Shown here piece after piece: positions 50,634 through 59,763 of a stretch of DNA of 64,000 bases. The stretch is from contig JBAQTC010000015.1 of NCBI GenBank assembly GCA_049296795.1, forward strand, positions 1 through 64,000. The letters run 5' to 3'. A program made the position numbers and the translations under genes. The DNA comes from CAXNKH01 sp049296795 (GTDB taxonomy: Bacteria; Pseudomonadota; Gammaproteobacteria; Burkholderiales; Burkholderiaceae_C). Positions within the stretch are counted from its first letter, which is position 1. The number at the start of each line of letters is the position of its first letter. The notes under the pieces were generated by a model. It made no database searches. It was given only the letters and a program-made list of their open reading frames with translations, and was not told the origin of the DNA.

Positions 50634-51334
50634 CTGCTGTCGCCATCTCTTCGGAAATCCAGAAGCTCGCACCCAGTAGTGTCATTGAGCTGTTCGTTTT
50701 GGATCTGGCGATCTTTGGACAGGGGCCAGTGCGCTTTCATGCAGGTACAAATGCGTTGCAGCAGCGCGTGGTCTGGCAGGGGAACGCCTACGAAGCATTT
50801 CCAATTGAGGTCGAGGGGTTCGAGTTCAACGGCAATGGCCAGGTGCCAAGGCCGCGTCTGCGCGTGGCGAACGTCACTGGAGCCATTACGGCGCTTGTAC
50901 TGACCTATCAGGACTTGGTGGGTGCCAAGATCACACGCAAGCGAACGCTTGCCAAATACCTTGACGCAGTTAATTTTTCCGGTGGATCAAACCCAACTGC
51001 TGACCCTTTGGCGGAGTTTGCCGATGACATTTATTACGTGGATCGAAAGTCGCGTGAGACTAGAGATGTTGTTGAGTTCGAACTCGCGGCTTCATTTGAT
51101 CTTGAGGGCGTAACTTTGCCGCGCAGGCAGATCGTTCAAAACGTATGTCCCTGGCGTTACCGGGGATCTGAGTGTGGCTACACAGGCTCAAATTATTTCA
51201 ACGCTAACGATCAGTCGGTAGTTTCAAGCATTCAGGATATCTGTGGCAAGCGATTGGCTTCATGCCAAGTGCGGTTTGGACAAAACGCTGAGCTTCCATT
51301 CGGCGGTTTCCCCGCAGCTGGGTTGATTCGTTGA
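50630..51334 (+). CDS. Tail tip protein gpL-like (Fe-S)
   Basis: 234 aa. The C-terminal cluster CPWRYRGSECGYTG...ICGKRLASC supplies four Cys (about 173, 182, 205, 211), the [4Fe-4S] ligands known for lambda gpL. The first 150 residues are beta-rich. It sits with gpM, gpK and gpI, the usual tip block. The end overlaps the gpK start. Confidence 0.9.
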   Translation: MTAVAISSEIQKLAPSSVIELFVLDLAIFGQGPVRFHAGTNALQQRVVWQGNAYEAFPIEVEGFEFNGNGQVPRPRLRVANVTGAITALVLTYQDLVGAKITRKRTLAKYLDAVNFSGGSNPTADPLAEFADDIYYVDRKSRETRDVVEFELAASFDLEGVTLPRRQIVQNVCPWRYRGSECGYTGSNYFNANDQSVVSSIQDICGKRLASCQVRFGQNAELPFGGFPAAGLIR

Positions 51335-52050
51335 TGCAAAGCGAGAACCAGTCTCTGGCAATGGATCACGCCCGCGAGGAGTATCCGCGCGAATCTTGTG
51401 GCTTGCTTGTGATCCGCCGTGGCCGTGAGGTGTATGTGCCTTGCCGAAACATCGGCGTGGGCACCGATCAATTCGTTATTCATCCCGAGGACTTCGCACA
51501 AGCTGACTCAAGGGGGCAGATCGTAGGCGTGGTGCACAGCCATCCGGGATTACCTCCGACAGCGAGTCAGGCCGATCGCGTGGCTTGTGAAGCCAGTGGT
51601 TTGCCTTGGCACATCATCAGTTTTCCCAGTGGTCAATGGGCGCAAATTCAGCCTTCTGGCTATGTCGCACCGCTTGTGGGGCGTGAATGGTCTCACGGTG
51701 TTCTTGACTGTTACGCGTTACTGCGGGACTGGTTCCAGTCGGAGCGTGGGGTTGTGCTTCCAAACTTCGTGCGCTTTGATGATTGGTGGAAACGTGGTGA
51801 GAACTTGTACATCGACAACTTCGAAAAAGTAGGTTTTACGCAAGTGAAGCCAGAAGAAATCCAAATGGGCGATTGCATCTTGATGCAGGTTGCTTCGCCT
51901 GTTCCCAATCACGCTGCCGTCTATCTCGGGGATGGACTGATCCTGCATCACTTGCAGGGACGTCTTTCCAGCCGCGATATTTACGGTGGGTACTGGCAAA
52001 AAGTTACAACGCACGTCATTCGATATGGTCACAGTCATACTTCTCGGTGA
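51331..52050 (+). CDS. Tail protein gpK-like: JAMM plus NlpC/P60 domains
   Basis: 239 aa. The N-terminal MPN/JAMM metalloprotease has GVVHSHPGLPPTASQADRV (His-x-His...Ser..Asp). The C-terminal NlpC/P60 peptidase has HGVLDCYALLRDW (catalytic Cys) and NHAAVYLGDG (His). The enzyme is thought to open the cell wall during DNA entry. ATG 51334 is an alternative to the TTG at 51331. Confidence 0.92.
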   Translation: MMQSENQSLAMDHAREEYPRESCGLLVIRRGREVYVPCRNIGVGTDQFVIHPEDFAQADSRGQIVGVVHSHPGLPPTASQADRVACEASGLPWHIISFPSGQWAQIQPSGYVAPLVGREWSHGVLDCYALLRDWFQSERGVVLPNFVRFDDWWKRGENLYIDNFEKVGFTQVKPEEIQMGDCILMQVASPVPNHAAVYLGDGLILHHLQGRLSSRDIYGGYWQKVTTHVIRYGHSHTSR

Positions 52051-52618
52051 ACTCGGACGCAGCTTTGGGCGCAGGCATACCCTTGCCATTTCATCAGCCG
52101 CAGAAGCGATTCGCGCGCTTAGTGCCAACTTTCCTACCTTTGAGCGGGAGTTGGTTGCCTCCGGTGAACGCGGGGTTGGCTACCGGGTGCTTGCTGGCCG
52201 AGATTCCCTTAACTTGGAGCGATTGCACGAGCCCACCGGCTCCCAGCGCATCACGATTGCGCCGGTATTGTCTGGCGCTGGCGGAGATGGTTTGGGGCAA
52301 ATCTTGCTTGGCGCAGCATTGCTTGCCGTCGCATGGTGGAACCCACTTGGCTGGGCTGCATCGGGTGCATTTCTGTCTCAGGCCACGCTCTATTCGGTGG
52401 GCACAGCCATGATTCTTGGCGGTGTTGCGCAGATGATTGCACCCACACCCAAAGCAACTGAACCATCTGAGCGTCCAGAAAACAAGCCAAGCTACAGCTT
52501 CAACGGTGCAGTCAACACGACGGCACAGGGTCACCCCGTGCCTGTGGGTTATGGTCGATTGATTGTGGGCTCGGCTGTGATCAGTGCAGGTATTGATGTC
52601 GACGAGATTCCTGCATGA
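52025..52618 (+). CDS. Tail assembly protein gpI-like
   Basis: 197 aa from ATG 52025. VTVILLGELGRSFGRRHTLAISSAAEAIRALSANFPTFERELV, then a hydrophobic LGQILLGAALLAVAWWNPLGWAAS, and SFNGAVNTTAQGHPVPVGYGRLIVGS are the lambda gpI features. It overlaps gpK by 26 nt and gpJ by 4 nt. Confidence 0.9.
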   Translation: MVTVILLGELGRSFGRRHTLAISSAAEAIRALSANFPTFERELVASGERGVGYRVLAGRDSLNLERLHEPTGSQRITIAPVLSGAGGDGLGQILLGAALLAVAWWNPLGWAASGAFLSQATLYSVGTAMILGGVAQMIAPTPKATEPSERPENKPSYSFNGAVNTTAQGHPVPVGYGRLIVGSAVISAGIDVDEIPA

Positions 52619-55600
52619 CTAAACTAATCATCGGCGCAGGAGGTGGTGGCAAAGGGGGCGGAGGTGCTAGCGCACGCGTAGCCCAAGAAGCGCCTGATAG
52701 CTTACGCTCCAAAGCCTATGCACGGGTTGTTGATCTCATTTCCGAGGGAGAGATTGAGGGCTTGGTCGATGGACTCCAATCGGTATATCTGGACGACACG
52801 CCCATACAGAACGCCGACGGTACAACCAATTTTTCTGGCGTAACGCTTGAGACCAGAGATGGCACACAGCAGCAAAGCTACGTACCTGGGTTCTCTTCTG
52901 TCGAAAACGAGGTACCCGTTGGCGTTGAGATCAAGGCGAGCCAGCCTGTGGTTCGCTCAATCACTGATCCTGATGTAGACGCAGTCAGGATTAAGGTGAG
53001 CGTTGGGCAACTGACCAACCAAGACACGACCAATGGAGATCTGAACGGAAGCGCTGTATCGTTTTCCATCGATCGGCAGGTCAGCGGCGGCGGGTTTGTC
53101 GAAGTAATAAACGACACGATCTCAGGTAAGACCACGACCAAGTACCAGCGCAGTTACTACGTGCCGCTAACCGGTAACGGCCCATGGGAAATTCGTGTTC
53201 GGCGTATCACGGCGGATTCAACCTCCAGCGCCATCCAGAACAAGACCTACCTTGACTCCTACACCGAAGTTGTTGAGAGCAAGCTGCGCTATCCCAACAG
53301 CGCCTTGGTTGCGTTGAGGGTAGATGCTTCGCAGTTTTCGGCCATCCCTCGGCGCAGCTACGACATGAAACTGCTGCGTGTCCGTGTGCCGGTGAACTAT
53401 GACCCTGGTACACGAACCTACAGTGGCGTGTGGAACGGAAACTTCAAAATCGCATGGACAGACAACCCTGCGTGGTGTTTTTATGACCTGGTCACCAGTA
53501 CCCGGTACGGCTTGGGTGGATACATCCCTGAGTCACAGGTCGACAAATGGGCGCTTTACCGAGTGGCGCAGTATTGCGACCAGTTGGTTCCTAACGGGCT
53601 TGGGGGCTTTGAGCCACGCTTTACCTGTAACTTGTATCTTCAGACGCGCGAGCAGGCTTACAAGGTGGTGCAGGATATGGCCTCGATTTTTCGAGGCATG
53701 GTGTATTGGTCGGGTGGAGCAATCACTGTCACGCAGGACGCACCCAGTGATGCGGTTTACCAGTTCGCCCCCGGCAACGTGGTGGACGGTGAGTTTGCCT
53801 ACCAAGGGTCTTCAGCTAAAGCTCGTCACACCGTGGCGCTCGTGACCTGGAATGATCCAGATGATTTCTACCGTCAGAAGGTTGAATATGTCGAAGACGC
53901 CGCAGGTATCGCCCGTTATGGGATTGTGCAAAGCGATGTAGTTGCACTCGGTTGCACTGCTCGAGGTCAAGCCCACCGGGTGGGCAAGTGGCTTTTGTTC
54001 TCCGAGCAATCTGAGTCAGAAATTGTCACGTTCCGAACGGGCCTTGAGGGTGCAGTGGTGCGTCCAGGCGACATCATCAAGGTCGCTGATCCTGTTCGCG
54101 GCGGTATGCGCTTGGGTGGTCGGATCGCCGCTGCAACGGCTAGCACTGTCACGCTCGACCAAGAGTTGCCAGCTGATTTACCTTGGCGACTCTCGGTCGT
54201 ATTGCCGAATGGAACTGTCGAGGAGCGACTGGTGGGGCCTGTATCCGGTCGCACTCTGACAGTGACGATACCGTTCAGTTCGGTCCCCCAAGTTGATGCA
54301 ATTTGGATGTTGGCATCCTCAATCATTGAGCCGCAGCTTTTTAGGGTGGTGTCTGTCGCTGAGCGTGATCCGGGTGTCCATGAAGTAACGGCACTGGCGC
54401 ACAACCCAAGCAAATACGCAGCGATTGAAGAAGGTCTGGCACTTCAGCCACGCTCGATTACTGTTCTTTCGGACATTCCTTCACCACCTACGGGGTTGGC
54501 AATGCAAGAGAGTCTTTATAGGGTGAAAGACCAGGCTCAAGTCTTAGTTCAAGTCTCATGGACCGAGGTTCAAACTGCCATTGCCTACCGCCTGTCTTAT
54601 CGGGTCGCAGGCGGAAACTTCGTAAGCCTGCCACTGACCAGCGCAAACTACGCTGAAATTCGTGACGCTCAAGAGGGGCAGTACGAGTTCAGTCTGAGAG
54701 CCATTGGCATCACCCGTAAGGAGAGCATTCCCGCAACCCTCAGCGCGACAGTGCTGGGTAAGACGTTGCCGCCATCGGACGTCACTGGATTTACGGTCCA
54801 GCGCAGAGTTTCAGACTTGATGATTGCCTGGGATGAACTGCAAGATGCTGACCTCTCAGGATACGAGGTGCGCGTGGGGGCAGGTTGGGATGACGCTCAA
54901 CTTGTGGCCAAGACGTCAGGTACTCAGATGTTGCATGATCAAAGTGCAGCAGGTCAGTACCCGTATCACATTCGTGCGATTGATACCTCTGGAAATTACA
55001 GCGCACACGTCACAACCTTTGTTCTGAATTTACTTGCTCCGAGTACGGTTCGGCAGTTCGATGTTGTGCAATCGGCCAATCGTTTGGAATTTCGCTGGCA
55101 ACCTAACCCTGAGCCAGAGGTGGTGGGCTATGAGTTACGCGAAGGGGCGGCTTGGGACGCTTCGCTATTTGTTGCCGAGGTCAAATCCACCAGCTACACG
55201 CTGCCTTCCGGTTTTGATGGCGAACGTAAGTTTTGGATCAAAGCAATTGCGTCACCTGGGATTTACAGCGACACGCCGACCTTTGTCTCGACGGTGGTGG
55301 CCCAACCTCAAAACGCAAATCTGATCCTCGCACGCGATGAGCAGGCTTTAGGGTTCCCTGGTACCAAGCACTTCGCATCGGTCGTCTCGGTCAATGGCCG
55401 CAATGTGCTGCGCATGAGCACTGGTGCTCAGACGGCTGAGTATCTGTTTGAGTTGGACTTGGTCTCACCCATCCGTGCTCAGAACACGTTGCTCAACAGT
55501 TTGGGTGCATCGGTTGATGACCGTACAACATGGCTGGAGGCGAACTTTCCTTGGGCAAGTGATGCTGCCAAACGCCAATGGGCATATGACGGTGCAATTG

Positions 55601-56118
55601 CCAACGTGGATGCGCGGTTTCAAATTGCGCGTGAAGATGCGCTGCAAGCTGGAGAAATTTACGGCTGGAGGCTTAATGGTTCCACTGGCGGTCTTGGTAA
55701 CCCGTTGCTAAGCCAAGCAGCAAGCGTGAGTTACGGCGCAGGTCGTTATGGGGACGGGCTGATGGTCAAGGACACGACCCGAGTCGCTTGGAGTGTGAGC
55801 ATTCCAGAAGTCTTTCACACTTCATTCTGGTTTTCGCCATCTGAGATTACAACTTGTGTCATCTGGGCTGCGACAGGCTCATCGGGGCAACTGCTCGTGG
55901 GATATGACGCTTCAAATGCCTCCTTTTTCTTGGAGGACCATCTCGCAAGGCGAGTGAGTGTTGCGTTCTCTGTATCCATTACGGACAGGATTTGTCTCGG
56001 TGTTTGTCAAACGGCCAGCGAGCGCCGACTCTTTGCAGGACGAATGGGTGGTGATGTCGATTCGTCGAGCGCTGCAATAGCGCCGGTCGGCACCTTTACA
56101 AGCCTGCGTTTGTACTAG
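52615..56118 (+). CDS. Host specificity protein gpJ-like (tail tip)
   Basis: 1167 aa. The N-terminus has a Gly-rich stretch then LRSKAYARVVDLISEGEIEGLVDGLQSVYLDDTPI, typical of gpJ; the middle has the tip-hub domains, and fibronectin type III-like repeats lie at about 620-900 (TGLAMQESLYRVKDQ, VTGFTVQRRVSDLMIAWDEL, STVRQFDVVQSANRLEFRW). The C-terminal about 200 residues form a LamG-like receptor domain. Probably sets host range together with the fibre genes. A strong terminator follows. Confidence 0.9.
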   Translation: MTKLIIGAGGGGKGGGGASARVAQEAPDSLRSKAYARVVDLISEGEIEGLVDGLQSVYLDDTPIQNADGTTNFSGVTLETRDGTQQQSYVPGFSSVENEVPVGVEIKASQPVVRSITDPDVDAVRIKVSVGQLTNQDTTNGDLNGSAVSFSIDRQVSGGGFVEVINDTISGKTTTKYQRSYYVPLTGNGPWEIRVRRITADSTSSAIQNKTYLDSYTEVVESKLRYPNSALVALRVDASQFSAIPRRSYDMKLLRVRVPVNYDPGTRTYSGVWNGNFKIAWTDNPAWCFYDLVTSTRYGLGGYIPESQVDKWALYRVAQYCDQLVPNGLGGFEPRFTCNLYLQTREQAYKVVQDMASIFRGMVYWSGGAITVTQDAPSDAVYQFAPGNVVDGEFAYQGSSAKARHTVALVTWNDPDDFYRQKVEYVEDAAGIARYGIVQSDVVALGCTARGQAHRVGKWLLFSEQSESEIVTFRTGLEGAVVRPGDIIKVADPVRGGMRLGGRIAAATASTVTLDQELPADLPWRLSVVLPNGTVEERLVGPVSGRTLTVTIPFSSVPQVDAIWMLASSIIEPQLFRVVSVAERDPGVHEVTALAHNPSKYAAIEEGLALQPRSITVLSDIPSPPTGLAMQESLYRVKDQAQVLVQVSWTEVQTAIAYRLSYRVAGGNFVSLPLTSANYAEIRDAQEGQYEFSLRAIGITRKESIPATLSATVLGKTLPPSDVTGFTVQRRVSDLMIAWDELQDADLSGYEVRVGAGWDDAQLVAKTSGTQMLHDQSAAGQYPYHIRAIDTSGNYSAHVTTFVLNLLAPSTVRQFDVVQSANRLEFRWQPNPEPEVVGYELREGAAWDASLFVAEVKSTSYTLPSGFDGERKFWIKAIASPGIYSDTPTFVSTVVAQPQNANLILARDEQALGFPGTKHFASVVSVNGRNVLRMSTGAQTAEYLFELDLVSPIRAQNTLLNSLGASVDDRTTWLEANFPWASDAAKRQWAYDGAIANVDARFQIAREDALQAGEIYGWRLNGSTGGLGNPLLSQAASVSYGAGRYGDGLMVKDTTRVAWSVSIPEVFHTSFWFSPSEITTCVIWAATGSSGQLLVGYDASNASFFLEDHLARRVSVAFSVSITDRICLGVCQTASERRLFAGRMGGDVDSSSAAIAPVGTFTSLRLY

Positions 56119-56148
56119 ATCTAGCTCAACCAAATTTCACCCAACCGT

Positions 56149-56184
56149 GGCGCTGCTCTCGCAAGAGGCAGCGTCATTTTTTTT
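56149..56184 (+). terminator. Rho-independent terminator after gpJ
   Basis: GGCGCTGC (56149-56156) pairs with GCAGCGTC (56168-56175); inside, CTC-GCAA-GAG caps it with a GNRA-type tetraloop; TTTTTTTT follows at 56177-56184. It ends the tail operon before the fibre block. Confidence 0.87.
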
Positions 56185-56198
56185 AAATGAGGACTTTT

Positions 56199-56645
56199 AT
56201 GATCCAAGAATCTATGCAGCTTTATGGCGCGATGACTCTCATCGTGCACCGTTCTAACGGCGAGGTTGAAACTGTTCACAAGGACAACATCATCGTCAAC
56301 GTGGGCTTCGACTTTATTGCCGATGCCATTGGAAAGTCTGTCAGTCGTCCCAACGTGATGGGCTTTATTGCCCTTGGCACAGGGACTACCGCAGCCGCAG
56401 CAACACAGTCGGCGCTGGTGACAGAACTCGATCGCAACGCCGCAACCTATGCCCACACTGCTGGTACCAAAACATTTACTTTCACAGCTGATTTTCTGGC
56501 TGGTGATGGCACCGGTGCAATCACAGAGGCAGGGGTATTCAACGCAGCGTCAGCTGGCATCATGTTTGACCGAGTGGTGTTCCCTGTGGTCAATAAAGGT
56601 GCTGATGACAGCCTGACCGCCGTTTTTACCTTCACGATGAGCTGA
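56199..56645 (+). CDS. Fibre-associated phage protein
   Basis: 148 aa from ATG 56199 (GAGG upstream). GAMTLIVHRSNGEVETVHKDNIIVNVGFDFIADAIG, then MGFIALGTGTTAAAATQSALVTELDR and FTFTADFLAGDGTGAITEAGVF. A beta-rich Gly/Thr/Ala protein, of a kind common in siphovirus fibre regions. Function by position only. Confidence 0.65.
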   Translation: MIQESMQLYGAMTLIVHRSNGEVETVHKDNIIVNVGFDFIADAIGKSVSRPNVMGFIALGTGTTAAAATQSALVTELDRNAATYAHTAGTKTFTFTADFLAGDGTGAITEAGVFNAASAGIMFDRVVFPVVNKGADDSLTAVFTFTMS

Positions 56646-56650
56646 TCGTC

Positions 56651-58003
56651 ATGCCCGAAACGGTGACGGTTACTGAAACCCAGGGGTCTAGATACACCTG
56701 GGCGTCGGCTGGATTCACATGGTCGAGTGCCAGTGCAGGCAAAAGCTGGACAGCAGCCTATCCAGCGGTTTACAGCATTGCGGTAGCCGCAACGCTTGCC
56801 TTCATCGAAGCTGGGTCGCGAAGCTGGACAAAGCGTTCTAGTGAGAGCCTTCCAATTTCAGAAGGGCGAAAAAACATATTCACCTTGCGTGAGTCTGAGT
56901 CGGTTGGGTTCTCTGAAACCTACTCAGACCTCATCGCTTTTGTGTTGCGTTGGGTTGAATCGATGACCTTTGCAGAAGGCGTTGCAAAGAACAATAAAAA
57001 GCAAATTGTGGAGTCATTTCAGTCTGCTGACTACCTTGCGAATGCACTCACAAAAACCAACAATGAAAGCCTTGCATGGTCCGATTCACTCCGCCAAAAC
57101 AGTATTAAGCGTCTGGCTGAAGTTTTGCCCATCTCTGAATCCATTCAAAAGTTAATCGCTAAAAACAGATCTGAGGCTTTTAGACTCAACGACGATCTTG
57201 ACCGGGCGATCACAAAGCAGGTTGCAGAGGCGATTGCGTTTGCTGAAACCTACACAGACCTCATTGCCTTTGTCCTGCGAGTTAGCGAAGGCCTCGGCGT
57301 TAGCGATTTAGGCGCTAAGCAGGTAAGAAAGCCACTGAGCGAATCCTTTGGCACATCCGACAAGGTGACTCGCCAAGCGATCAAGCGAGTTGCCGAAGCC
57401 GTGGCCATTGGCGAGGCCCTGGGCAGGACGGTGGCATACCGGCGCAACCTCACTGATGGTTTCGGTGTATCTGATGCACTGCGAAAAGCTTTGAGGCTGA
57501 CAGCTCGAGAGGCACTACTTCTTGCCGAGCAGTACCGCAGGCACGCCAATGGTGTGATCAGCGACATGATCGTTTCAAGCGGAGCGATTACTGAAGATGA
57601 CTTTGCGGCCATCGTTCAGTCTGGCCATCCACCAGGCTACACCGACTTTCGAGACTTCATTCAGGGTGACTACACCTACAGGCGCGCATTATTTCGTGCG
57701 ATCTTGAACTCAAGAAACTCAGACCGAGGGTTCATTGATGCCCTGAGAGTAACGGTCGACGTGCCCGATATCTTCGACCGAGGAACAGCTCAGATTACCG
57801 ACGCAGCCGTGGGTGTCGCAATTACTTTCACACGTGCCTTTCGAGTTCCTCCCGAAGTAACGATGACCCACAAGGGCGGAACGGTCGTGGCAATAGCGAG
57901 GCTAGTTGGCTCCATCACAACAGTCGGCTTCACCGCTGTTCTGGAAAACACGTCCGGCACTCGAGTTGCCGGTTCTTTCACTTGGATTGCACAGGGGTAC
58001 TAG
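56651..58003 (+). CDS. Fibre protein with about 13 tandem 17-20-residue repeats
   Basis: 450 aa. From about residue 58 to 300, short repeats of the type (S/A)E(S/A)(L/F/V)xxS(D/E)xLxxxxxK follow one another (examples NESLAWSDSLRQN, SESFGTSDKVTRQAIKRV, TDGFGVSDALRKALRL). They should form a long fibrous shaft. The last about 110 residues are a compact beta domain ending GSFTWIAQGY, like H-type lectin or fibre receptor domains. Stop abuts the next start. Confidence 0.75.
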   Translation: MPETVTVTETQGSRYTWASAGFTWSSASAGKSWTAAYPAVYSIAVAATLAFIEAGSRSWTKRSSESLPISEGRKNIFTLRESESVGFSETYSDLIAFVLRWVESMTFAEGVAKNNKKQIVESFQSADYLANALTKTNNESLAWSDSLRQNSIKRLAEVLPISESIQKLIAKNRSEAFRLNDDLDRAITKQVAEAIAFAETYTDLIAFVLRVSEGLGVSDLGAKQVRKPLSESFGTSDKVTRQAIKRVAEAVAIGEALGRTVAYRRNLTDGFGVSDALRKALRLTAREALLLAEQYRRHANGVISDMIVSSGAITEDDFAAIVQSGHPPGYTDFRDFIQGDYTYRRALFRAILNSRNSDRGFIDALRVTVDVPDIFDRGTAQITDAAVGVAITFTRAFRVPPEVTMTHKGGTVVAIARLVGSITTVGFTAVLENTSGTRVAGSFTWIAQGY

Positions 58004-58972
58004 ATGCAAAACTTTACCGACATACCGTCGTCGCGTTCGCTCTCGGATTCGCTCATTGAGATTTTGAACAACGACAAGACTGGGATTTCTTGCAACAGCG
58101 GAACCACATTCCCGACTACAAACCAGCAAGTTGGAATGCTCTGCTACCGCACAGATCAGTTGAAGCTATATCTGTTGATCGGAGTCAACCCCGATAACTG
58201 GCGGTTGATCATGGACTTGTCCAGCGGCATTGACACCCAGTTCGCGACCAAGCTCAATTCCGCTTCTTATACCGCTGCCGATGTCTTAGCAAAGCTTCTT
58301 ACCGTTGATGGGGCGGGAACTGGGCTAGATGCTGACCTGCTTGATGGTCAACAGGCTAGTGCATTTGCCTCAAGCACTCATAACCATAACGCGACATACC
58401 TTGGTATCACTGCCAAAGCCTCAGACGCTGACAAGCTCGATGGCTATGACTCAACGGCTTTTGTAAGGTCGGTAAATGGTGCCGGGCCTGACGCTGCTGG
58501 CAATGCGACTGTCAACATTGATCTGTCTAGCCGCGTTGCCAAGACCGGCGACACGATGACCGGGAATCTGACGATTCAGAACACCTCTCCGACCATCAAC
58601 ATGCAGGACACGGACAACGTGACCCGCTACCTCCATGTAAACAGTAACCTGATGGGCTTTTTGAAGTCCGACGGCAACTGGGACATGTATACGAACAACA
58701 GCGGATCTTTGTGGACTGCGAATTACGGCTGGTTGCACGACTATTTCTTTTCCACGATTACCAACTGCGGTTACTTTGCGGGAAATTGCAGTGGCAATAC
58801 TGGCAATTGCTACAACGGCCCAGGCGCTACGGCTGTTGTCCAGCAAACAAACTGTGGGAATGTTTCAGTAGATCGCTTGGTTCTGGAAGATGGCGGTTCT
58901 TCGGTTGCCATGAAGACTTACCGATACAGCTACAACTGCAATTGCAATTGTGCTTGCGACTGCTGCTGCTGA
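58004..58972 (+). CDS. Tail fibre protein with extreme Cys-rich C-terminus
   Basis: 322 aa. The N-terminal part has fibre-type repeats (GTGLDADLLDGQQASAFA, ADKLDGYDSTAFV, KTGDTMTGNLTIQNTSPTI) as in many phage fibres. The C-terminal 70 residues hold C255, C262 and C269 at exactly 7-residue spacing, C284, then an NCNCNCACDCCC end with 7 Cys in the last 11 residues. Nearly all are in Asn-Cys pairs. Adjacent genes encode an oxygenase-like and a radical SAM/SPASM protein, so the tail could be a modified peptide. A metal-binding or disulfide-linked tip is an alternative. Confidence 0.85.
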   Translation: MQNFTDIPSSRSLSDSLIEILNNDKTGISCNSGTTFPTTNQQVGMLCYRTDQLKLYLLIGVNPDNWRLIMDLSSGIDTQFATKLNSASYTAADVLAKLLTVDGAGTGLDADLLDGQQASAFASSTHNHNATYLGITAKASDADKLDGYDSTAFVRSVNGAGPDAAGNATVNIDLSSRVAKTGDTMTGNLTIQNTSPTINMQDTDNVTRYLHVNSNLMGFLKSDGNWDMYTNNSGSLWTANYGWLHDYFFSTITNCGYFAGNCSGNTGNCYNGPGATAVVQQTNCGNVSVDRLVLEDGGSSVAMKTYRYSYNCNCNCACDCCC

Positions 58973-58983
58973 TTGGAGTAAAT

Positions 58984-59763
58984 ATGAAAGTCATTGCAGT
59001 TCGCAACCCGTTACTTCATCCATACGCATTTCATCAAGTCGCTCTCATCCGAGACACTGCTGGTCGATCGTTGATTGTTCGGTATCGATTGGCCAGAACC
59101 AGTCAACCTGAAGAAGACCCTGTCTTTGACGCAGATGAGCAGGAGGTTCGCATTAATCTGGCAGCACTCAGAAACCGCCCCGACTGGTGCGACCACCAGT
59201 GCTATTTCCTGGCGCTGAAAGATGGACGCTTGGGACCACTTTTTTCACTCTTTGTTGCCACGCTGCCTGCCCGGCTTGCGGCAACCGAGTTTGCAACGAT
59301 GTCGCAGCAAAGTCTGGTCATAGGAATCAACGTCCCATTTGCAGACGCCACGGATGACGAGTTATTTCTGACTGTCAACATGAATCAGCGTTGCAGCGAT
59401 ACCGATATTGAACTAGATGGTGATCTGAGCCTTGAGTGGAGCCAAGCTGCATCAAGCGGAACACACAGAACCTTATTGCTCCCACAACTGCGCTTGTCAG
59501 CTCCTCCAACCATCGCAGCCGATGGTCAGGCGACGATCACGATTCAACTGGAGGATGTCGCCGAAGAGCCAATTCAAAGGCAAGCAACCATCTATCTGGA
59601 GGCGATCTCAGGTGTCTTGCCTCGGGCTAGGGTCACAACGCTTCAGGGTGTTGCCACCGTGCCAGTCTTTGCCACTGGGATGTTTCCAGGCGACCAGGTT
59701 CGCATTAAAGCAGGCTGGAAGTATTTCCCCGGTGTTGATGACGTAACGCTCGATGTCGTCTGA
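58984..59763 (+). CDS. Ig-like fold phage protein between fibre and oxygenase
   Basis: 259 aa from ATG 58984 (GGAG 5 nt upstream). The N-terminal about 100 residues contain RYRLARTSQPEEDPVFDADEQEV and WCDHQCYFLALKDGRLGPLFSL; the C-terminal about 100 (LRLSAPPTIAADGQATITIQLEDVAEEPIQRQATIYLEAISG) look like a bacterial Ig-like domain. Perhaps a fibre-associated tip or chaperone. The TGATG junction couples it to the next gene. Confidence 0.6.
   Translation: MKVIAVRNPLLHPYAFHQVALIRDTAGRSLIVRYRLARTSQPEEDPVFDADEQEVRINLAALRNRPDWCDHQCYFLALKDGRLGPLFSLFVATLPARLAATEFATMSQQSLVIGINVPFADATDDELFLTVNMNQRCSDTDIELDGDLSLEWSQAASSGTHRTLLLPQLRLSAPPTIAADGQATITIQLEDVAEEPIQRQATIYLEAISGVLPRARVTTLQGVATVPVFATGMFPGDQVRIKAGWKYFPGVDDVTLDVV

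Noticed and set aside
36522..52618. Gene transfer agent instead of prophage
   Set aside because: Recombinase, replication genes, lysozyme and holin-like genes, HNH/TerS and gpJ-type tail indicate a normal temperate siphovirus.
58004..58972. Diversity-generating retroelement acting on the Cys/Asn-rich fibre C-terminus
   Set aside because: Asn-rich fibre ends can mark DGR variable regions, but no reverse transcriptase, accessory gene or template repeat is present in the window.
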